Source: Rhodobacterales bacterium HTCC2255 (lineage in GTDB: Bacteria > Pseudomonadota > Alphaproteobacteria > Rhodobacterales > Rhodobacteraceae). From it: DNA of 64,000 nucleotides. A program made the position numbers and the translations under genes. Under the pieces are notes generated by a model. The model was given only the letters and a program-made list of their open reading frames with translations. It had not been told where the DNA came from and searched no databases. The stretch covers positions 1,200,066 through 1,264,065 of the forward strand of contig DS022282.1 in NCBI GenBank assembly GCA_000153745.1, in the 5' to 3' direction. This document shows, piece after piece, positions 10,330 through 19,596 of this stretch (position 1 is the first letter of the stretch; each line of letters begins with the position of its first letter).

Positions 10330-11286
10330 TTAAACCAAACGCTCTTTTCGAGTTTCTCGTGGTGTTTTTCCATAATAAGCTTTATAAATTTTTCCAAAAT
10401 TACTTCCAAATCCACATGCTGCAGCAATTTCTAAAATACTCATATCAGTATTTACTAAAAAATTTTGCGCTCGGATTAATCTTAATTCACGATAGAACCG
10501 GCCTGGACTCCGTCCCAAATGTCTTAAAAATTGTCTTTCCAGAGAACGTGTAGTTTGGCCTAATACTTTTGCCAGTTCTGTAGTTTTTAATGGCTCTTCA
10601 ATATTAGATTGCATCATTTTGATTGCTTGGTCGATATGACTATCTTTACCGGCACTTAAAGCATCCATTGCACCTGGTTGTCTTGTTTCAAAAGATCTAA
10701 CCTTATCTAGTAACAATATGCTCGAAATTGTTAATAATTTTGCTTTTGATAAATATCCAGCTACTATTTGCAACATGATATCATATGTTGAAACGAGTCC
10801 TGCACATGTAACAATTTTATCAGTAGATACTGCAAGGGATGGAGCAATATCATAAAGTCCACTTCGCTCTTCTAATAGTAAACGGTTTTCCCAATGCGTG
10901 GTATGTCCAAATCCATCATCAGAATTAGCCGATATATATATTGCAGCTGCCTCCGCCAATAGCACTACTTTTGCATTCGTATACCGATATTTATGAACGG
11001 CTTTTTCTATTTCACGTGAAGTAAAATTTAAATCAGAATTTCCTAAAAATACTGCAATATCTGCATCTGGACTATTAGATAGTGCTGATGCATTTAACCA
11101 TGTATCAGCACTAGATTTTACGACCCCAGCTTCAGGGCTTACATATCTAAAAGTAAACATTTTTTTATCGACTACTCGATTTGCTAGTCGCAAAACGTCT
11201 ACTACCCCAGACAATTCCGTCATTACAAAACCATCAGATAAAATTATATCTACCTTCATATTATTTTGCTTTAAATCAATACTCAT
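10330..11286 (-). CDS. GlxA-family transcription regulator (DJ-1/PfpI + AraC HTH)
   Basis: A 318-residue regulator with an amidotransferase-like DJ-1/PfpI domain (residues about 10-190) and a C-terminal AraC helix-turn-helix pair (residues about 215-315: LAKVLGQTTRSLERQFLRHLGRSP, then ILEIAAACGFGS). This architecture is shared by GbdR and related regulators of glycine betaine and dimethylglycine catabolism in Pseudomonas, which fits its place between a homocysteine methyltransferase and a sarcosine-type dehydrogenase. It likely activates this block; the effector is not known. Confidence 0.85.
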   Translation of the reverse strand: MSIDLKQNNMKVDIILSDGFVMTELSGVVDVLRLANRVVDKKMFTFRYVSPEAGVVKSSADTWLNASALSNSPDADIAVFLGNSDLNFTSREIEKAVHKYRYTNAKVVLLAEAAAIYISANSDDGFGHTTHWENRLLLEERSGLYDIAPSLAVSTDKIVTCAGLVSTYDIMLQIVAGYLSKAKLLTISSILLLDKVRSFETRQPGAMDALSAGKDSHIDQAIKMMQSNIEEPLKTTELAKVLGQTTRSLERQFLRHLGRSPGRFYRELRLIRAQNFLVNTDMSILEIAAACGFGSNFGKIYKAYYGKTPRETRKERLV

Positions 11287-11324
11287 TGCCTGATCCTATA
11301 AGGTGTTTTATTTAAATATAATCT

Positions 11325-12194
11325 TTATCCAAATCTTCTCTTCAATTCAGCAATATGTGCAGGACCAACTTCACAACATCCACCAATAAATGTAGCACCT
11401 GATTTTATCCAATCATCAGCAATATTCGCGTATGCTTCTGGATTTAAATCAGTCCTAGCTTTTAACAAATCAACAGTTGCTCCAATTTTATTAAAGTTTT
11501 TTGCTATTTCAACAAACCCATTTGCATAACCACCAGTTGGAATATTTGCTTCGCTTAATAACGGCAACGCAATTGATACTGCTTCAGGTGCAGAACAATT
11601 AATCATAACTGCAGCAGGTTTGTATTCGTTTAATAAAGGTAAAATATCTTTTAAATCCTCACCAGATCGCAATTTTGTACCATCTCTATCATCGACTGAT
11701 AAAGCTAGCCAAATAGGTTTATTAAATCCTGACGCACCCATAAGCGCACCTTTAGCTTGATCAACAGAAGACATAGTTTCAGCAATAAACACATCTACAT
11801 GATTAGCTTGAATTTTGCATATTTGAGAATAAATCTCAGCTGCCATGTCTGCTGGGGGGGATAATTCTGGTTGATAAGAAAATCCTTGTGGTCCTAATGA
11901 TCCAGCGACTATTCCTTTTCCATTTAAATCACGTGCCTCTGTTGCTAATTGGCAAGCTAAGTTTTGTAATTTCTCAAGTTGATCAGCTAAACCATGCTTT
12001 TCCAATCGATCCGGTAAAATAGAATACGTATTCGTAGTTGCGACATCTGCACCAACCATAAAATATTCATTATGAACTGCAGTTACCATTTCAGGATTAT
12101 CTAACAGCGCCTGAACAGACCATAGTGATGTTGCTTTGCCAGCACGGGCAACTAATTCTTGCCCCATACCACCATCAAGGAAAGTTATAGTCAT
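11325..12194 (-). CDS. Homocysteine S-methyltransferase family protein (betaine-homocysteine type candidate)
   Basis: About 289 aa, PF02574 family: transfers a methyl group to homocysteine to make methionine. Zinc-binding cysteines are recognisable in AAVMINCSAPEA and in the C-terminal GGCCEVGP; the N-terminus has FLDGGMGQELV. The donor could be betaine, S-methylmethionine or another methyl compound. Its neighbours are dimethylglycine/sarcosine dehydrogenases, so betaine is the economical guess because its product, dimethylglycine, would feed them. I use the second Met (12194) because it makes an ATGA overlap with the upstream dehydrogenase stop; a start at 12200 is also open. Confidence 0.83.
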   Translation of the reverse strand: MTITFLDGGMGQELVARAGKATSLWSVQALLDNPEMVTAVHNEYFMVGADVATTNTYSILPDRLEKHGLADQLEKLQNLACQLATEARDLNGKGIVAGSLGPQGFSYQPELSPPADMAAEIYSQICKIQANHVDVFIAETMSSVDQAKGALMGASGFNKPIWLALSVDDRDGTKLRSGEDLKDILPLLNEYKPAAVMINCSAPEAVSIALPLLSEANIPTGGYANGFVEIAKNFNKIGATVDLLKARTDLNPEAYANIADDWIKSGATFIGGCCEVGPAHIAELKRRFG

Positions 12195-14644
12195 GCACAT
12201 ATTCTCTCATTTTTTGGATCCCATAGTGCTTCATCATTTTGGACGATAGCTTTGCATCGTTTTCCAAATATTTCTACTTCAAGTTTTGAACCAGGAACTG
12301 CAAGATCTGAGCGTACCATACCGAGTGCTATTGATGCATTAATACGATAGCCCCAATCTCCAGATGTTGTTTCACCGACAACTTTATCTCCGTGCCAAAT
12401 GCTTGACATATATGGAGCATCTGCAAAGTCTGTATCAACTATTAAGGTTACAAACCTCTTTTTAGATCCCTGTTGCTTTTCTGCTAATAATGCCGCTTTA
12501 CCAGGAAAATTCTGAGGTTTATCAAATTTTATGAAACGCTCAATTCCACCTTCCAATAAAGTATAATCTGTTGATAAATCACCTTTCCAAGTTCTATAAC
12601 CTTTTTCAATTCTCATAGAGTTTAGAGCATACATTCCAAATGGTTTAGCACCAGCTTCTATTACTGCTGAGAATACTTTTGGAGAGTCATCAAAATTTGT
12701 GTGAATTTCCCAACCTAATTCTCCCGCAAACGAAATTCTGAATAGTTTTGCACTTATACCACATACAGTTGCATTTTGATGTGTAAGCCATCCTTTTGTA
12801 AGGTCAGCATCCTGTGTAATGCCTTCTAAAATTTTACGTGAGCTTGGCCCAGTTAATAATAGAGTTGAATATTTTTTTGTTACGTCAATTAATTTTAATT
12901 TACCATTTAATGGCAATACTTTTTTCAAAAATTCAAAATCGTGCCATTGCGCAACTGCAGCTGTCATTAACAAAAATTCATCTTCATCAAATCTTATAAT
13001 TGTTACTTCAGTAACAATACGCCCTCTGCTATCAGCAAAGTAGCCAAGATTCATTCTGCCTATCTTAGGTAATGCACCTGAAATTTGGCTCCTTAACCAT
13101 TCAGCTGCCCCATCTCCAATTAAATTATATCGAGAAAAACCAGGCATATCTAAAACACCTGCAGCGTCTCTGCATGCTTCCACTTCATCTTTTATACGTG
13201 CTGCCCAAGGCCCATTTCTTCCCCAAGATTTAGATGCTTCTTCAGATATATCATCACCATCTTTTGCAAACCAATTTGCTCGCTCCCATCCATTATACGC
13301 ACCCATTTGAGCACCAAAATTAATTAATGCATCATGATTGGGGGAAAGTTTTTTATTTCTACCCGCAGGCCATTCGTGACGAGGGAAATGCATTGCATAT
13401 TCATGACCATAGGTTTCCATAGCTTTTGCAAGACAGTACTCATGATCTGCAAAATCAGTATACCTTCTGGGATCCAAGGCCCACATGTCTAATTCTGTTT
13501 CACCATGCATAATCCATTCGGATAATATCTTGCCTGCTCCCCCACCTTGGGCAATTCCAAAAGTAAAAGAATGTGCTTCAAATGCATTGGGGACACCAGG
13601 CATTGGACCAACCATGGGTATCCCATCAGGTGCATAGGGAATTGGCCCATTAATATTTCGACCAACACCCGCAGTTCCCAACAAAGGTAATCGCTCCATT
13701 GCATCCTCAATATACCACTCTAATCGATCCAAATCATCTGGGTATAATTGAAAGGAAAAATCATCTGGCATCGGATCTTCTGGTGTAATCCAATGCGCTT
13801 TACAATTACGCTCATAAGGGCCAAGATTTAATCCATTTTTTTCTTGTCTTAAATAATAGGAGGAATCAACATCTCGTAGTAGTGGTACTTTACGATTATG
13901 CTCCTTGCTCCAAGCTTCTAGCTCTGCAATTGGTTCAGTTAAAAAATACTGGTGAGACATTACAACCATAGGCACAGTTCGCCCACCAAAAGGCTTGAAC
14001 ATTTCACCTACACGTTGAGCATAATAACCAGCACAATTAACTACAAATTCACATTTAATTTTACCTTTTTCAGTTTTGACAATCCATTCGTCACCATCGC
14101 GTTCAATCCCAGTTACTGGACAAAATCTTTCAATGCGACCACCCTCTTTTCGCGCTCCTTTTGCTAAGGCCTGCGTTAATTGGGCGGGATCTATATCTCC
14201 ATCTAATGGGTCCCAAAGACCTCCATGAAGATCGTGCGTTTCGATAAACGGATGAATTTCTTTAAGCTCTTCTGGAGTACATATATCCATTTTCAGGCCT
14301 TGGTAGCGTCCCATACCTGCAACTCGTTCAAATTCTTGCATTCGTTCCTTTGAATGACCTAACCTGATAGAGCCAGTAACGTGATAATTCATTGGGTACC
14401 CAACATCTTCACCAAGGGTTCTGTACATTTCTGCAGAATATCTCTGCATATTCATAACCGCCCAAGAACCAGCAAAATTGGGAACATTACCAGCTGCATG
14501 CCATGTTGATCCTGCAGTTAGTTCGTTTTTTTCCAATAAAACGCAATCTTTCCACCCAGCTTTTGCAAGATGATAAAGTACTGAAGTACCAACAACACCT
14601 CCACCAATAATAACCACTCGAGCAGTTGTTGGAAATTCTGACAT
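12191..14644 (-). CDS. FAD/GcvT-type dehydrogenase, dimethylglycine dehydrogenase-like
   Basis: Second large flavoenzyme of the block, about 817 aa. Dinucleotide motif VVIIGGGVVGTSVLYHLAKAG, a probable covalent FAD His in AGSTWHAAGNVP, a central FAO_M-like linker, and a C-terminal GcvT domain (LGWEIHTNF, NSMRIEKGYRTWKGD). It probably oxidises dimethylglycine (or a similar N-methyl amine), handing formaldehyde to tetrahydrofolate. The frame opens at 14665, but the Met at 14644 has an AAAAGGA site about seven bases upstream, so I prefer it. Same layout as the 7.9-10.3 kb enzyme but clearly diverged from it, so this is an old duplication. Confidence 0.87.
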   Translation of the reverse strand: MSEFPTTARVVIIGGGVVGTSVLYHLAKAGWKDCVLLEKNELTAGSTWHAAGNVPNFAGSWAVMNMQRYSAEMYRTLGEDVGYPMNYHVTGSIRLGHSKERMQEFERVAGMGRYQGLKMDICTPEELKEIHPFIETHDLHGGLWDPLDGDIDPAQLTQALAKGARKEGGRIERFCPVTGIERDGDEWIVKTEKGKIKCEFVVNCAGYYAQRVGEMFKPFGGRTVPMVVMSHQYFLTEPIAELEAWSKEHNRKVPLLRDVDSSYYLRQEKNGLNLGPYERNCKAHWITPEDPMPDDFSFQLYPDDLDRLEWYIEDAMERLPLLGTAGVGRNINGPIPYAPDGIPMVGPMPGVPNAFEAHSFTFGIAQGGGAGKILSEWIMHGETELDMWALDPRRYTDFADHEYCLAKAMETYGHEYAMHFPRHEWPAGRNKKLSPNHDALINFGAQMGAYNGWERANWFAKDGDDISEEASKSWGRNGPWAARIKDEVEACRDAAGVLDMPGFSRYNLIGDGAAEWLRSQISGALPKIGRMNLGYFADSRGRIVTEVTIIRFDEDEFLLMTAAVAQWHDFEFLKKVLPLNGKLKLIDVTKKYSTLLLTGPSSRKILEGITQDADLTKGWLTHQNATVCGISAKLFRISFAGELGWEIHTNFDDSPKVFSAVIEAGAKPFGMYALNSMRIEKGYRTWKGDLSTDYTLLEGGIERFIKFDKPQNFPGKAALLAEKQQGSKKRFVTLIVDTDFADAPYMSSIWHGDKVVGETTSGDWGYRINASIALGMVRSDLAVPGSKLEVEIFGKRCKAIVQNDEALWDPKNERICA

Positions 14645-14702
14645 TTTATTATCCTTTTTATTCATTTTATGTTCTCACATAATTTATATTTAATTAATTA
14701 TC

Positions 14703-15275
14703 CTAATAGATCGGTGGCGCAATAACCCAAATTACTACTGCATTCTCATCATTAGGATTAGCCCATTTAAATTGCTCACCACGTATTCTGAAACTATCAC
14801 CTGGTTCTAATTCAAACATTTCATTTTCTATCCATAGATTTAAGTTACCAGACACAACGTAACCTACTTCTTGGGTAGGACGCACAACGAAATTCTCTAA
14901 TTTAGCATTTGGGCTAAAAACAGACCGCAAAACTTCAAAATCATCTGTTAAGTCTGGTGAAAGTAGTTCTTCTACTAGACCAATTTCTCCACCACCAATT
15001 TTTCTTCTTGCGGATTTTCGAACAATTTTACCAACCTCATTAGCTTTTGCTTCAGTGCTACCAAAAAATAACGATAATGGAACTTGAAACTCTTTTGCTA
15101 GTTGACGCAATTCATTTATTGTTGGAGATGAAATATCACGTTCTACTTGGCTTAACCATCCCACAGACCTTCCCATCTTTTCCGATAGTTCTGTTAAAGT
15201 AATTCCACGTGATTTTCGCAATGCACGTAAATCAACTCCAAGTGTTCCCGTTGTTTTAATAAAATCTACAGACAA
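14703..15275 (-). CDS. XRE-type regulator with C-terminal cupin domain
   Basis: A 190-residue regulator: N-terminal helix-turn-helix (residues about 13-67, LRKSRGITLTELSEKMGRSVGWLSQVERD), then a small cupin (residues about 115-185, VVRPTQEVGYVVSGNLNL...EPGDSFRI). HTH-cupin proteins usually sense a small ligand through the cupin and control the adjacent catabolic genes. It is the gene immediately before the dimethylglycine-dehydrogenase-like gene, so it probably controls that block. A palindrome lies just upstream at 15343-15359. Confidence 0.88.
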   Translation of the reverse strand: MSVDFIKTTGTLGVDLRALRKSRGITLTELSEKMGRSVGWLSQVERDISSPTINELRQLAKEFQVPLSLFFGSTEAKANEVGKIVRKSARRKIGGGEIGLVEELLSPDLTDDFEVLRSVFSPNAKLENFVVRPTQEVGYVVSGNLNLWIENEMFELEPGDSFRIRGEQFKWANPNDENAVVIWVIAPPIY

Positions 15276-15342
15276 GATTCCTATTCCTAAATGAAAATTT
15301 AACTATTTATTTCATATAAAAATGATTCTATCAATTCTTTTC

Positions 15343-15359
15343 ACGACATCAATTGTCGT
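15343..15359. promoter_or_regulatory. Inverted repeat upstream of the XRE-cupin gene, candidate operator
   Basis: ACGACA, five bases (TCAAT), TGTCGT: a perfect 6-bp inverted repeat 68 bases upstream of the XRE-cupin start and within the 104-base gap after the Lin0512 genes. The position suits an autoregulatory operator. It is followed on the plus strand by a short T-run and so could look like a terminator, but no plus-strand gene precedes it. Low confidence because the repeat is short and I see only one copy. Confidence 0.3.
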
Positions 15360-15379
15360 TTTTAGAAAAGTGACAGCAA

Positions 15380-15736
15380 TTAGCTTAACTTCCATTCAGA
15401 TGGTTTTATTGGATAGTATGCTTCAACCGCTGCTGTTGCGATTACATGTGAAGTATTATTCATCGGGTCAGCTATGTTTTGCCCCCCCCTGACTACAGTT
15501 ACAACAGCTACTCCTCTAGGTAATGTAGCTGCAACTGCCTCGCAGTCTACTTTTTCAGGCTCGTTAACACCCACAGTTACTTTTACCTGCATTTTATTTG
15601 AATCAAGATTTAATGATTTGAAAATACTTAAGGTTGAATGCCTAAATGCATCTTCAACTGCACGCTTTGCTGCTTTGGTATAATCCATACCATACAAGTC
15701 ATTTCCCATTCCCATTTCTATGATTAATCTATGCAT
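15380..15736 (-). CDS. Lin0512-family protein, copy 2
   Basis: About 118 aa, of unknown function. It reads MHRLIIEMGMGNDLYG then DYTKAAKRAVEDAF, and ends with GVAVVTVVRGGQNI and an alanine-rich stretch. It is paralogous to the gene immediately upstream: shared E-(M/F)-GMG, DYTKAA, and G-x-V/F-x-V-x-x-GG(x)DI/NI positions. This matches the conserved hypothetical Lin0512 family as I remember it. An upstream start at 15781 is open but would overlap the neighbour by about 50 bases; the Met at 15736 overlaps it by eight bases and aligns with the paralogue's start. Confidence 0.75.
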   Translation of the reverse strand: MHRLIIEMGMGNDLYGMDYTKAAKRAVEDAFRHSTLSIFKSLNLDSNKMQVKVTVGVNEPEKVDCEAVAATLPRGVAVVTVVRGGQNIADPMNNTSHVIATAAVEAYYPIKPSEWKLS

Positions 15737-16079
15737 TTGATGCCTCCATATCATAAGAAACAATAACTGCAGCATTAGCAATTACAGTAGTGCCACCCTC
15801 AACTTTTCTTATATCAAGCCCTCCAAAAACAGCTTTAAAAGAGCCCTTTCCATAAGGTAAAATATTTTTCAATTCTTCCAAGTCAACATTTTCTGGTCGC
15901 TGAACTGCGATTTCAACATCAATAATCATATCAGACTTATCAAAACCAAATGCATCACTCATACTTAATGAGTTATGCCACAATGCATCCTTAAGGGCAC
16001 TAATTGCAGCTTTTGTATAATCTTTTCTTCGTAAAGACGTACCCATACCAAATTCAACAGCTACTCTAGTTTTTGCCAT
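15729..16079 (-). CDS. Lin0512-family protein, copy 1
   Basis: A 116-residue protein starting MAKTRVAVEFGMGTSLRRKDYTKAA when read in two pieces, with no signal peptide or membrane segment. It ends in a beta-rich region (AVFGGLDIRKVEGGTTVIANA). Its paralogue follows with an eight-base overlap, so the two are probably co-translated and may form a heteromer; that is inference. The family has no assigned function that I know of. The location upstream of the XRE-cupin regulator and dehydrogenases ties it to methylated-amine use or its control. Confidence 0.75.
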   Translation of the reverse strand: MAKTRVAVEFGMGTSLRRKDYTKAAISALKDALWHNSLSMSDAFGFDKSDMIIDVEIAVQRPENVDLEELKNILPYGKGSFKAVFGGLDIRKVEGGTTVIANAAVIVSYDMEASNA

Positions 16080-16097
16080 TATTAGGTTCCTTAAAGT

Positions 16098-16853
16098 TCA
16101 TGCAGTTTTTCTAGTAAATATCCAATTATCTTTATCAGATAATTCTGGCTGGAAGTTGTATCCATCTGTATTGAAGTTTTTTAAATCTTCTGGCTTTTGT
16201 ACATTATTTTTTATCATGAAACGCGCCATCGCACCTCGAGCTTTTTTTGCAAAGAAACCGATCATTTTAAGCTCTCCACTACGATCTTCTTTAAAACTTG
16301 GCGTAATAATTCTGCTTTTCATATTTTTACCAACAGCTTTAAAATATTCATTTGACGCTAAATTAATTACTGCACCATCAGAAACTAAATCTAATTCATT
16401 GCCAATACGATCACCCCAATAAGCATATAAAGTATTGCCCGAATTAGTAGCAATTTTCCGTCCCATTTCTAATCTATAGGGTTGAATTCGATCTAATGGT
16501 CGCAATACACCATATAATCCTGATAATATCCGCAGATGGTCTTGAGCATAGCTTAACTCTTGCGATGTAAGGCTGCCAGCGTCCAAGCCTGTGTATGTGT
16601 CACCAGAAAATGCAAGTGCGGCTTGTTTTGTCTCATAATCTTCTGGTTTATTAGAAAATGATTGAAATCTTTTTTGATTCAAAATTGCAAGATCTTCTGA
16701 AATTTTCATAAGATTTTTTAATTCTGTGACAGATAATTTTCTAGCAATTTCAGCCAAATAATTAGCATCATTTTGGAATTTAGGTGTACTATCTTTTACA
16801 TCTAAAACTTTCTCAAAATTTAATTTTTTTGCCGGTGAAATAACAGAAAGCAT
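16098..16853 (-). CDS. yaaA: Peroxide stress protein YaaA
   Basis: 251 aa, YaaA/DUF328 family. It begins MLSVISPAKKLNFE and contains the family patterns ALAFSGDTYTGLDA, LRILSGLYGVLRPLD, RLEMGRK and INLASNEYFKAV. In E. coli, YaaA lowers free intracellular iron under hydrogen peroxide stress. Full family length. It lies 18 bases upstream of the Lin0512 pair on the same strand, so it may share their transcript; flavin dehydrogenases downstream can generate peroxide, which makes the neighbourhood sensible but proves nothing. Confidence 0.92.
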   Translation of the reverse strand: MLSVISPAKKLNFEKVLDVKDSTPKFQNDANYLAEIARKLSVTELKNLMKISEDLAILNQKRFQSFSNKPEDYETKQAALAFSGDTYTGLDAGSLTSQELSYAQDHLRILSGLYGVLRPLDRIQPYRLEMGRKIATNSGNTLYAYWGDRIGNELDLVSDGAVINLASNEYFKAVGKNMKSRIITPSFKEDRSGELKMIGFFAKKARGAMARFMIKNNVQKPEDLKNFNTDGYNFQPELSDKDNWIFTRKTA

Positions 16854-16910
16854 TTTATTTTTTCCTTTACTACTGAACTAAACATAGCAGTCTTCAACAA
16901 GTAGCCAAGT

Positions 16911-18938
16911 TTAATCTAATAATATTTTTAAAAAAGCCACGCCAAATCTCTCAGTCTTTTGTTTACCTAATAATCTTTCCACAGCTTCCATTGCACGTGG
17001 CTTTGAGGATGCAAGCTTTGCTAATATACTTGCAGAACACACCAAAGGTTTATCATGGCCATGTGGGCCATGCATTAATTCTAATTGGATAGCCTGCAGT
17101 TTATCAAATATTTTACCAGCGTCTTTGCCTGCCAATCGGCGCCTTGAAGGATGTTGCTCTAAAAACTCATCGTTTATTACTTCCAAGAATGCCTTCCCAT
17201 ATCTCTCTAATTTTACAGATCCTACACCTGATAAATTTGAAAATTCATCCAAGTTTGATGGTCTTGTTTTTGCCATCTCCATCAATACTGCATCTGCAAA
17301 AACAACATACGCAGGCGCATTAAGGGCTTCTGCAAGAGATCTTCTTTTTGAGCGCAAAGCTGAAAATAATGTTTCATCTTCTTCTGCAACCAGAGATTTA
17401 ACTTTTGCCTTACGGGTTTCTTTAATTATTGTGTCTTTGCGCAACTCAATTGTTTGTTCGTTTCGCAAAATAGGGCGCGCCATCTCAGTCATTCTAAAAG
17501 CACCGAAACGTTCAATATCTGGTCTAACCAAATCATAACCCATCATTTGTCGAAAAACCCCTTGCCATTCAGACTTTGAGTAATCCTGTCCAATACCAAA
17601 TGTTGGTAATTTATCATGCCCATTTTGTTTTATCTTATCTGTCGACTTTCCACGTAAAATATCAATTAAATAGCCAGCTCCAAACCTCTCTTCAGTTCTT
17701 AAAATAGCTGAAAGAGCCATCCTTACATGTTTAGTGCCATCAAACAATAATGGCGGTGTATCGCATAAATCACAATTATTACATGTTTGGATATCATCGC
17801 CAAAATATCTCAACAGCACTCTACGTCGACATCGCCGCGCTTCAGCTAGTCCCAGCAAGGAGTTTAATCTACCATGGTCTGCTTTTTTACGATCATTTGA
17901 TGCTAACCCTTCGTCAATTTGAGATCGGCGTAATCTAATATCATCCGCACCATAAAGCGTCATTGTTTCTGCCGCCTCACCGTCGCGCCCCGCGCGCCCT
18001 ATTTCTTGATAATAACTTTCAATAGACTTTGGTAAATCTGCATGAATGACGTATCGAATATCTGGTTTATCAATTCCCATTCCAAACGCAATGGTTGCTA
18101 CAACTATTAATCCATCTTCAAGTTGGAATCGTCGTTCTGATATTCGACGATCTTCAGCATCCATTCCAGCATGATAATGTATCGCTTCATGTCCAGCCGT
18201 TCTCAATGCTTGTGCTATCGTTTCGCACTTTGCTCTTGATCCACAATAAATAATGCCAGATTGTCCCTTTCGCCTTTCAACGAAATTTATAACTTGTTGC
18301 CTAGGTGAATTTTTAACTGAAAAAGATAAGTGAATATTAGGGCGGTCAAATCCTTGAAGAAAAACTTCTGGTTTCTTTAATTCAAACAAACGATCCTTGA
18401 TTTCAGTTTGTGTTTCGGGATCAGCAGTTGCCGTAAAAGCTGCTAATGGAACATTTAATAGTTTTCTTAATTCTCCAATTCGCAAATAATCTGGTCTAAA
18501 ATCATGACCCCATTGCGATACACAATGAGCTTCATCAACTGCTATAAAGCTAATCGGAAGATTAGATAGCATTCTTTGTGTTCCTAAATTTGCTAACCTT
18601 TCTGGTGCAATATATAACAACTTTAGTTTACCGTTTTCTAAAGCATTAAAAACTTCTTCAGTTTCATCGTCTGTATTTCCACTTGTTAATGCACCTGCAT
18701 TTACACCGAGTGCTTTTAATGCTGAAACTTGGTCCCTCATTAATGCAATTAATGGAGAAACAACCAGAACTGTCCCATTTAATTTTATGCCAGGCAGTTG
18801 AAAACATAACGACTTACCACCCCCTGTCGGCATGATAGCCAACACATCTTTACCTGCTATTATTGCATTTACGATTTCAGATTGCCCATCACGATATTGA
18901 TCATGTCCAAAGACTGATTTTAATAGATCTTTTGGCAT
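16911..18938 (-). CDS. recQ: ATP-dependent DNA helicase RecQ
   Basis: 675 aa SF2 3'-5' helicase. It shows Walker A MPTGGGKSLCFQLP, DEAH box FIAVDEAHCVSQWGHDFRPDY, helicase motif VI YYQEIGRAGRDG, an RQC zinc site (CRRRVLLRYFGDD...CNNCDLC), and a C-terminal HRDC domain (residues about 520-585, EFSNLSGVGSVKLERYG). The last 80 residues contain a second helix-rich segment (ILAKLASSKPRAMEAVERLLG) that looks like a further HRDC-like unit. Acts in recombination and replication-fork repair. Confidence 0.95.
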   Translation of the reverse strand: MPKDLLKSVFGHDQYRDGQSEIVNAIIAGKDVLAIMPTGGGKSLCFQLPGIKLNGTVLVVSPLIALMRDQVSALKALGVNAGALTSGNTDDETEEVFNALENGKLKLLYIAPERLANLGTQRMLSNLPISFIAVDEAHCVSQWGHDFRPDYLRIGELRKLLNVPLAAFTATADPETQTEIKDRLFELKKPEVFLQGFDRPNIHLSFSVKNSPRQQVINFVERRKGQSGIIYCGSRAKCETIAQALRTAGHEAIHYHAGMDAEDRRISERRFQLEDGLIVVATIAFGMGIDKPDIRYVIHADLPKSIESYYQEIGRAGRDGEAAETMTLYGADDIRLRRSQIDEGLASNDRKKADHGRLNSLLGLAEARRCRRRVLLRYFGDDIQTCNNCDLCDTPPLLFDGTKHVRMALSAILRTEERFGAGYLIDILRGKSTDKIKQNGHDKLPTFGIGQDYSKSEWQGVFRQMMGYDLVRPDIERFGAFRMTEMARPILRNEQTIELRKDTIIKETRKAKVKSLVAEEDETLFSALRSKRRSLAEALNAPAYVVFADAVLMEMAKTRPSNLDEFSNLSGVGSVKLERYGKAFLEVINDEFLEQHPSRRRLAGKDAGKIFDKLQAIQLELMHGPHGHDKPLVCSASILAKLASSKPRAMEAVERLLGKQKTERFGVAFLKILLD

Positions 18939-19023
18939 CTGGATCCTGTTCGTGAATTACAAAAATAATAAATCACACAAAGAGATTCTGGGAACAAGTG
19001 TATTTTATCATTTAATGTTAAAA

Positions 19024-19596
19024 TTAACTATTCTGGCTTTTTTCCATAATATGAATCCATGTGTCACCATACTTTCGGCAATCTAAAATTGAAAAGCCAA
19101 TTGGAGCAATTTTTTGTGAGTTTTCCTCCCAAACACAAATTGCATCGTCAGAAAGCCAATCACTTTTTAAAAATGCTAACAATGCTTTTTCACCAAGGTT
19201 TTTTCCATATGGAGGATCTAAAAAAATTAAATCATATTTTATTTCATTTTTTTGAATGTGTTTAGTTGCATCACATTTAATCAACTTTGCATATTTTTCT
19301 ACATTTAAAATATCGATATTTTCACGGATTAAGGAACACGATTTTGCTCCATCTTCAATGAACAAGACACAAGAAGCCCCACGTGATAAAGCTTCAAGAC
19401 CTAAAGCACCAGTACCTGCAAACAAATCTAATACAATAGCGTCTTGAACTAAGTTACCATATCCACCATTTATTAATAAATTAAAGATACTTTCACGAAC
19501 TCTATCTGCGGTCGGCCGCAACTGTGCTAAAATATCACCCTTGCCCACATTCGCCAATACAGTCCCACGATATTTGCCACCAATTATTCTCATCAC
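19024..19596 (-). CDS. rsmD: 16S rRNA (guanine966-N2)-methyltransferase RsmD
   Basis: 190 aa methyltransferase. It shows the SAM-binding motif VLDLFAGTGALGLEALSRGA, the catalytic DLIFLDPPYGK, and the N-terminal RIIGGKYRG...RPTADRVRESIFN segment diagnostic of RsmD. It modifies G966 of 16S rRNA during 30S assembly. Its start overlaps the stop of the upstream flavoprotein gene by four bases (ATGA). Confidence 0.94.
   Translation of the reverse strand: MMRIIGGKYRGTVLANVGKGDILAQLRPTADRVRESIFNLLINGGYGNLVQDAIVLDLFAGTGALGLEALSRGASCVLFIEDGAKSCSLIRENIDILNVEKYAKLIKCDATKHIQKNEIKYDLIFLDPPYGKNLGEKALLAFLKSDWLSDDAICVWEENSQKIAPIGFSILDCRKYGDTWIHIMEKSQNS

Noticed and set aside
15343-15365. Terminator for a plus-strand transcript
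   Set aside because: No plus-strand gene ends here; the palindrome is better placed as an operator.
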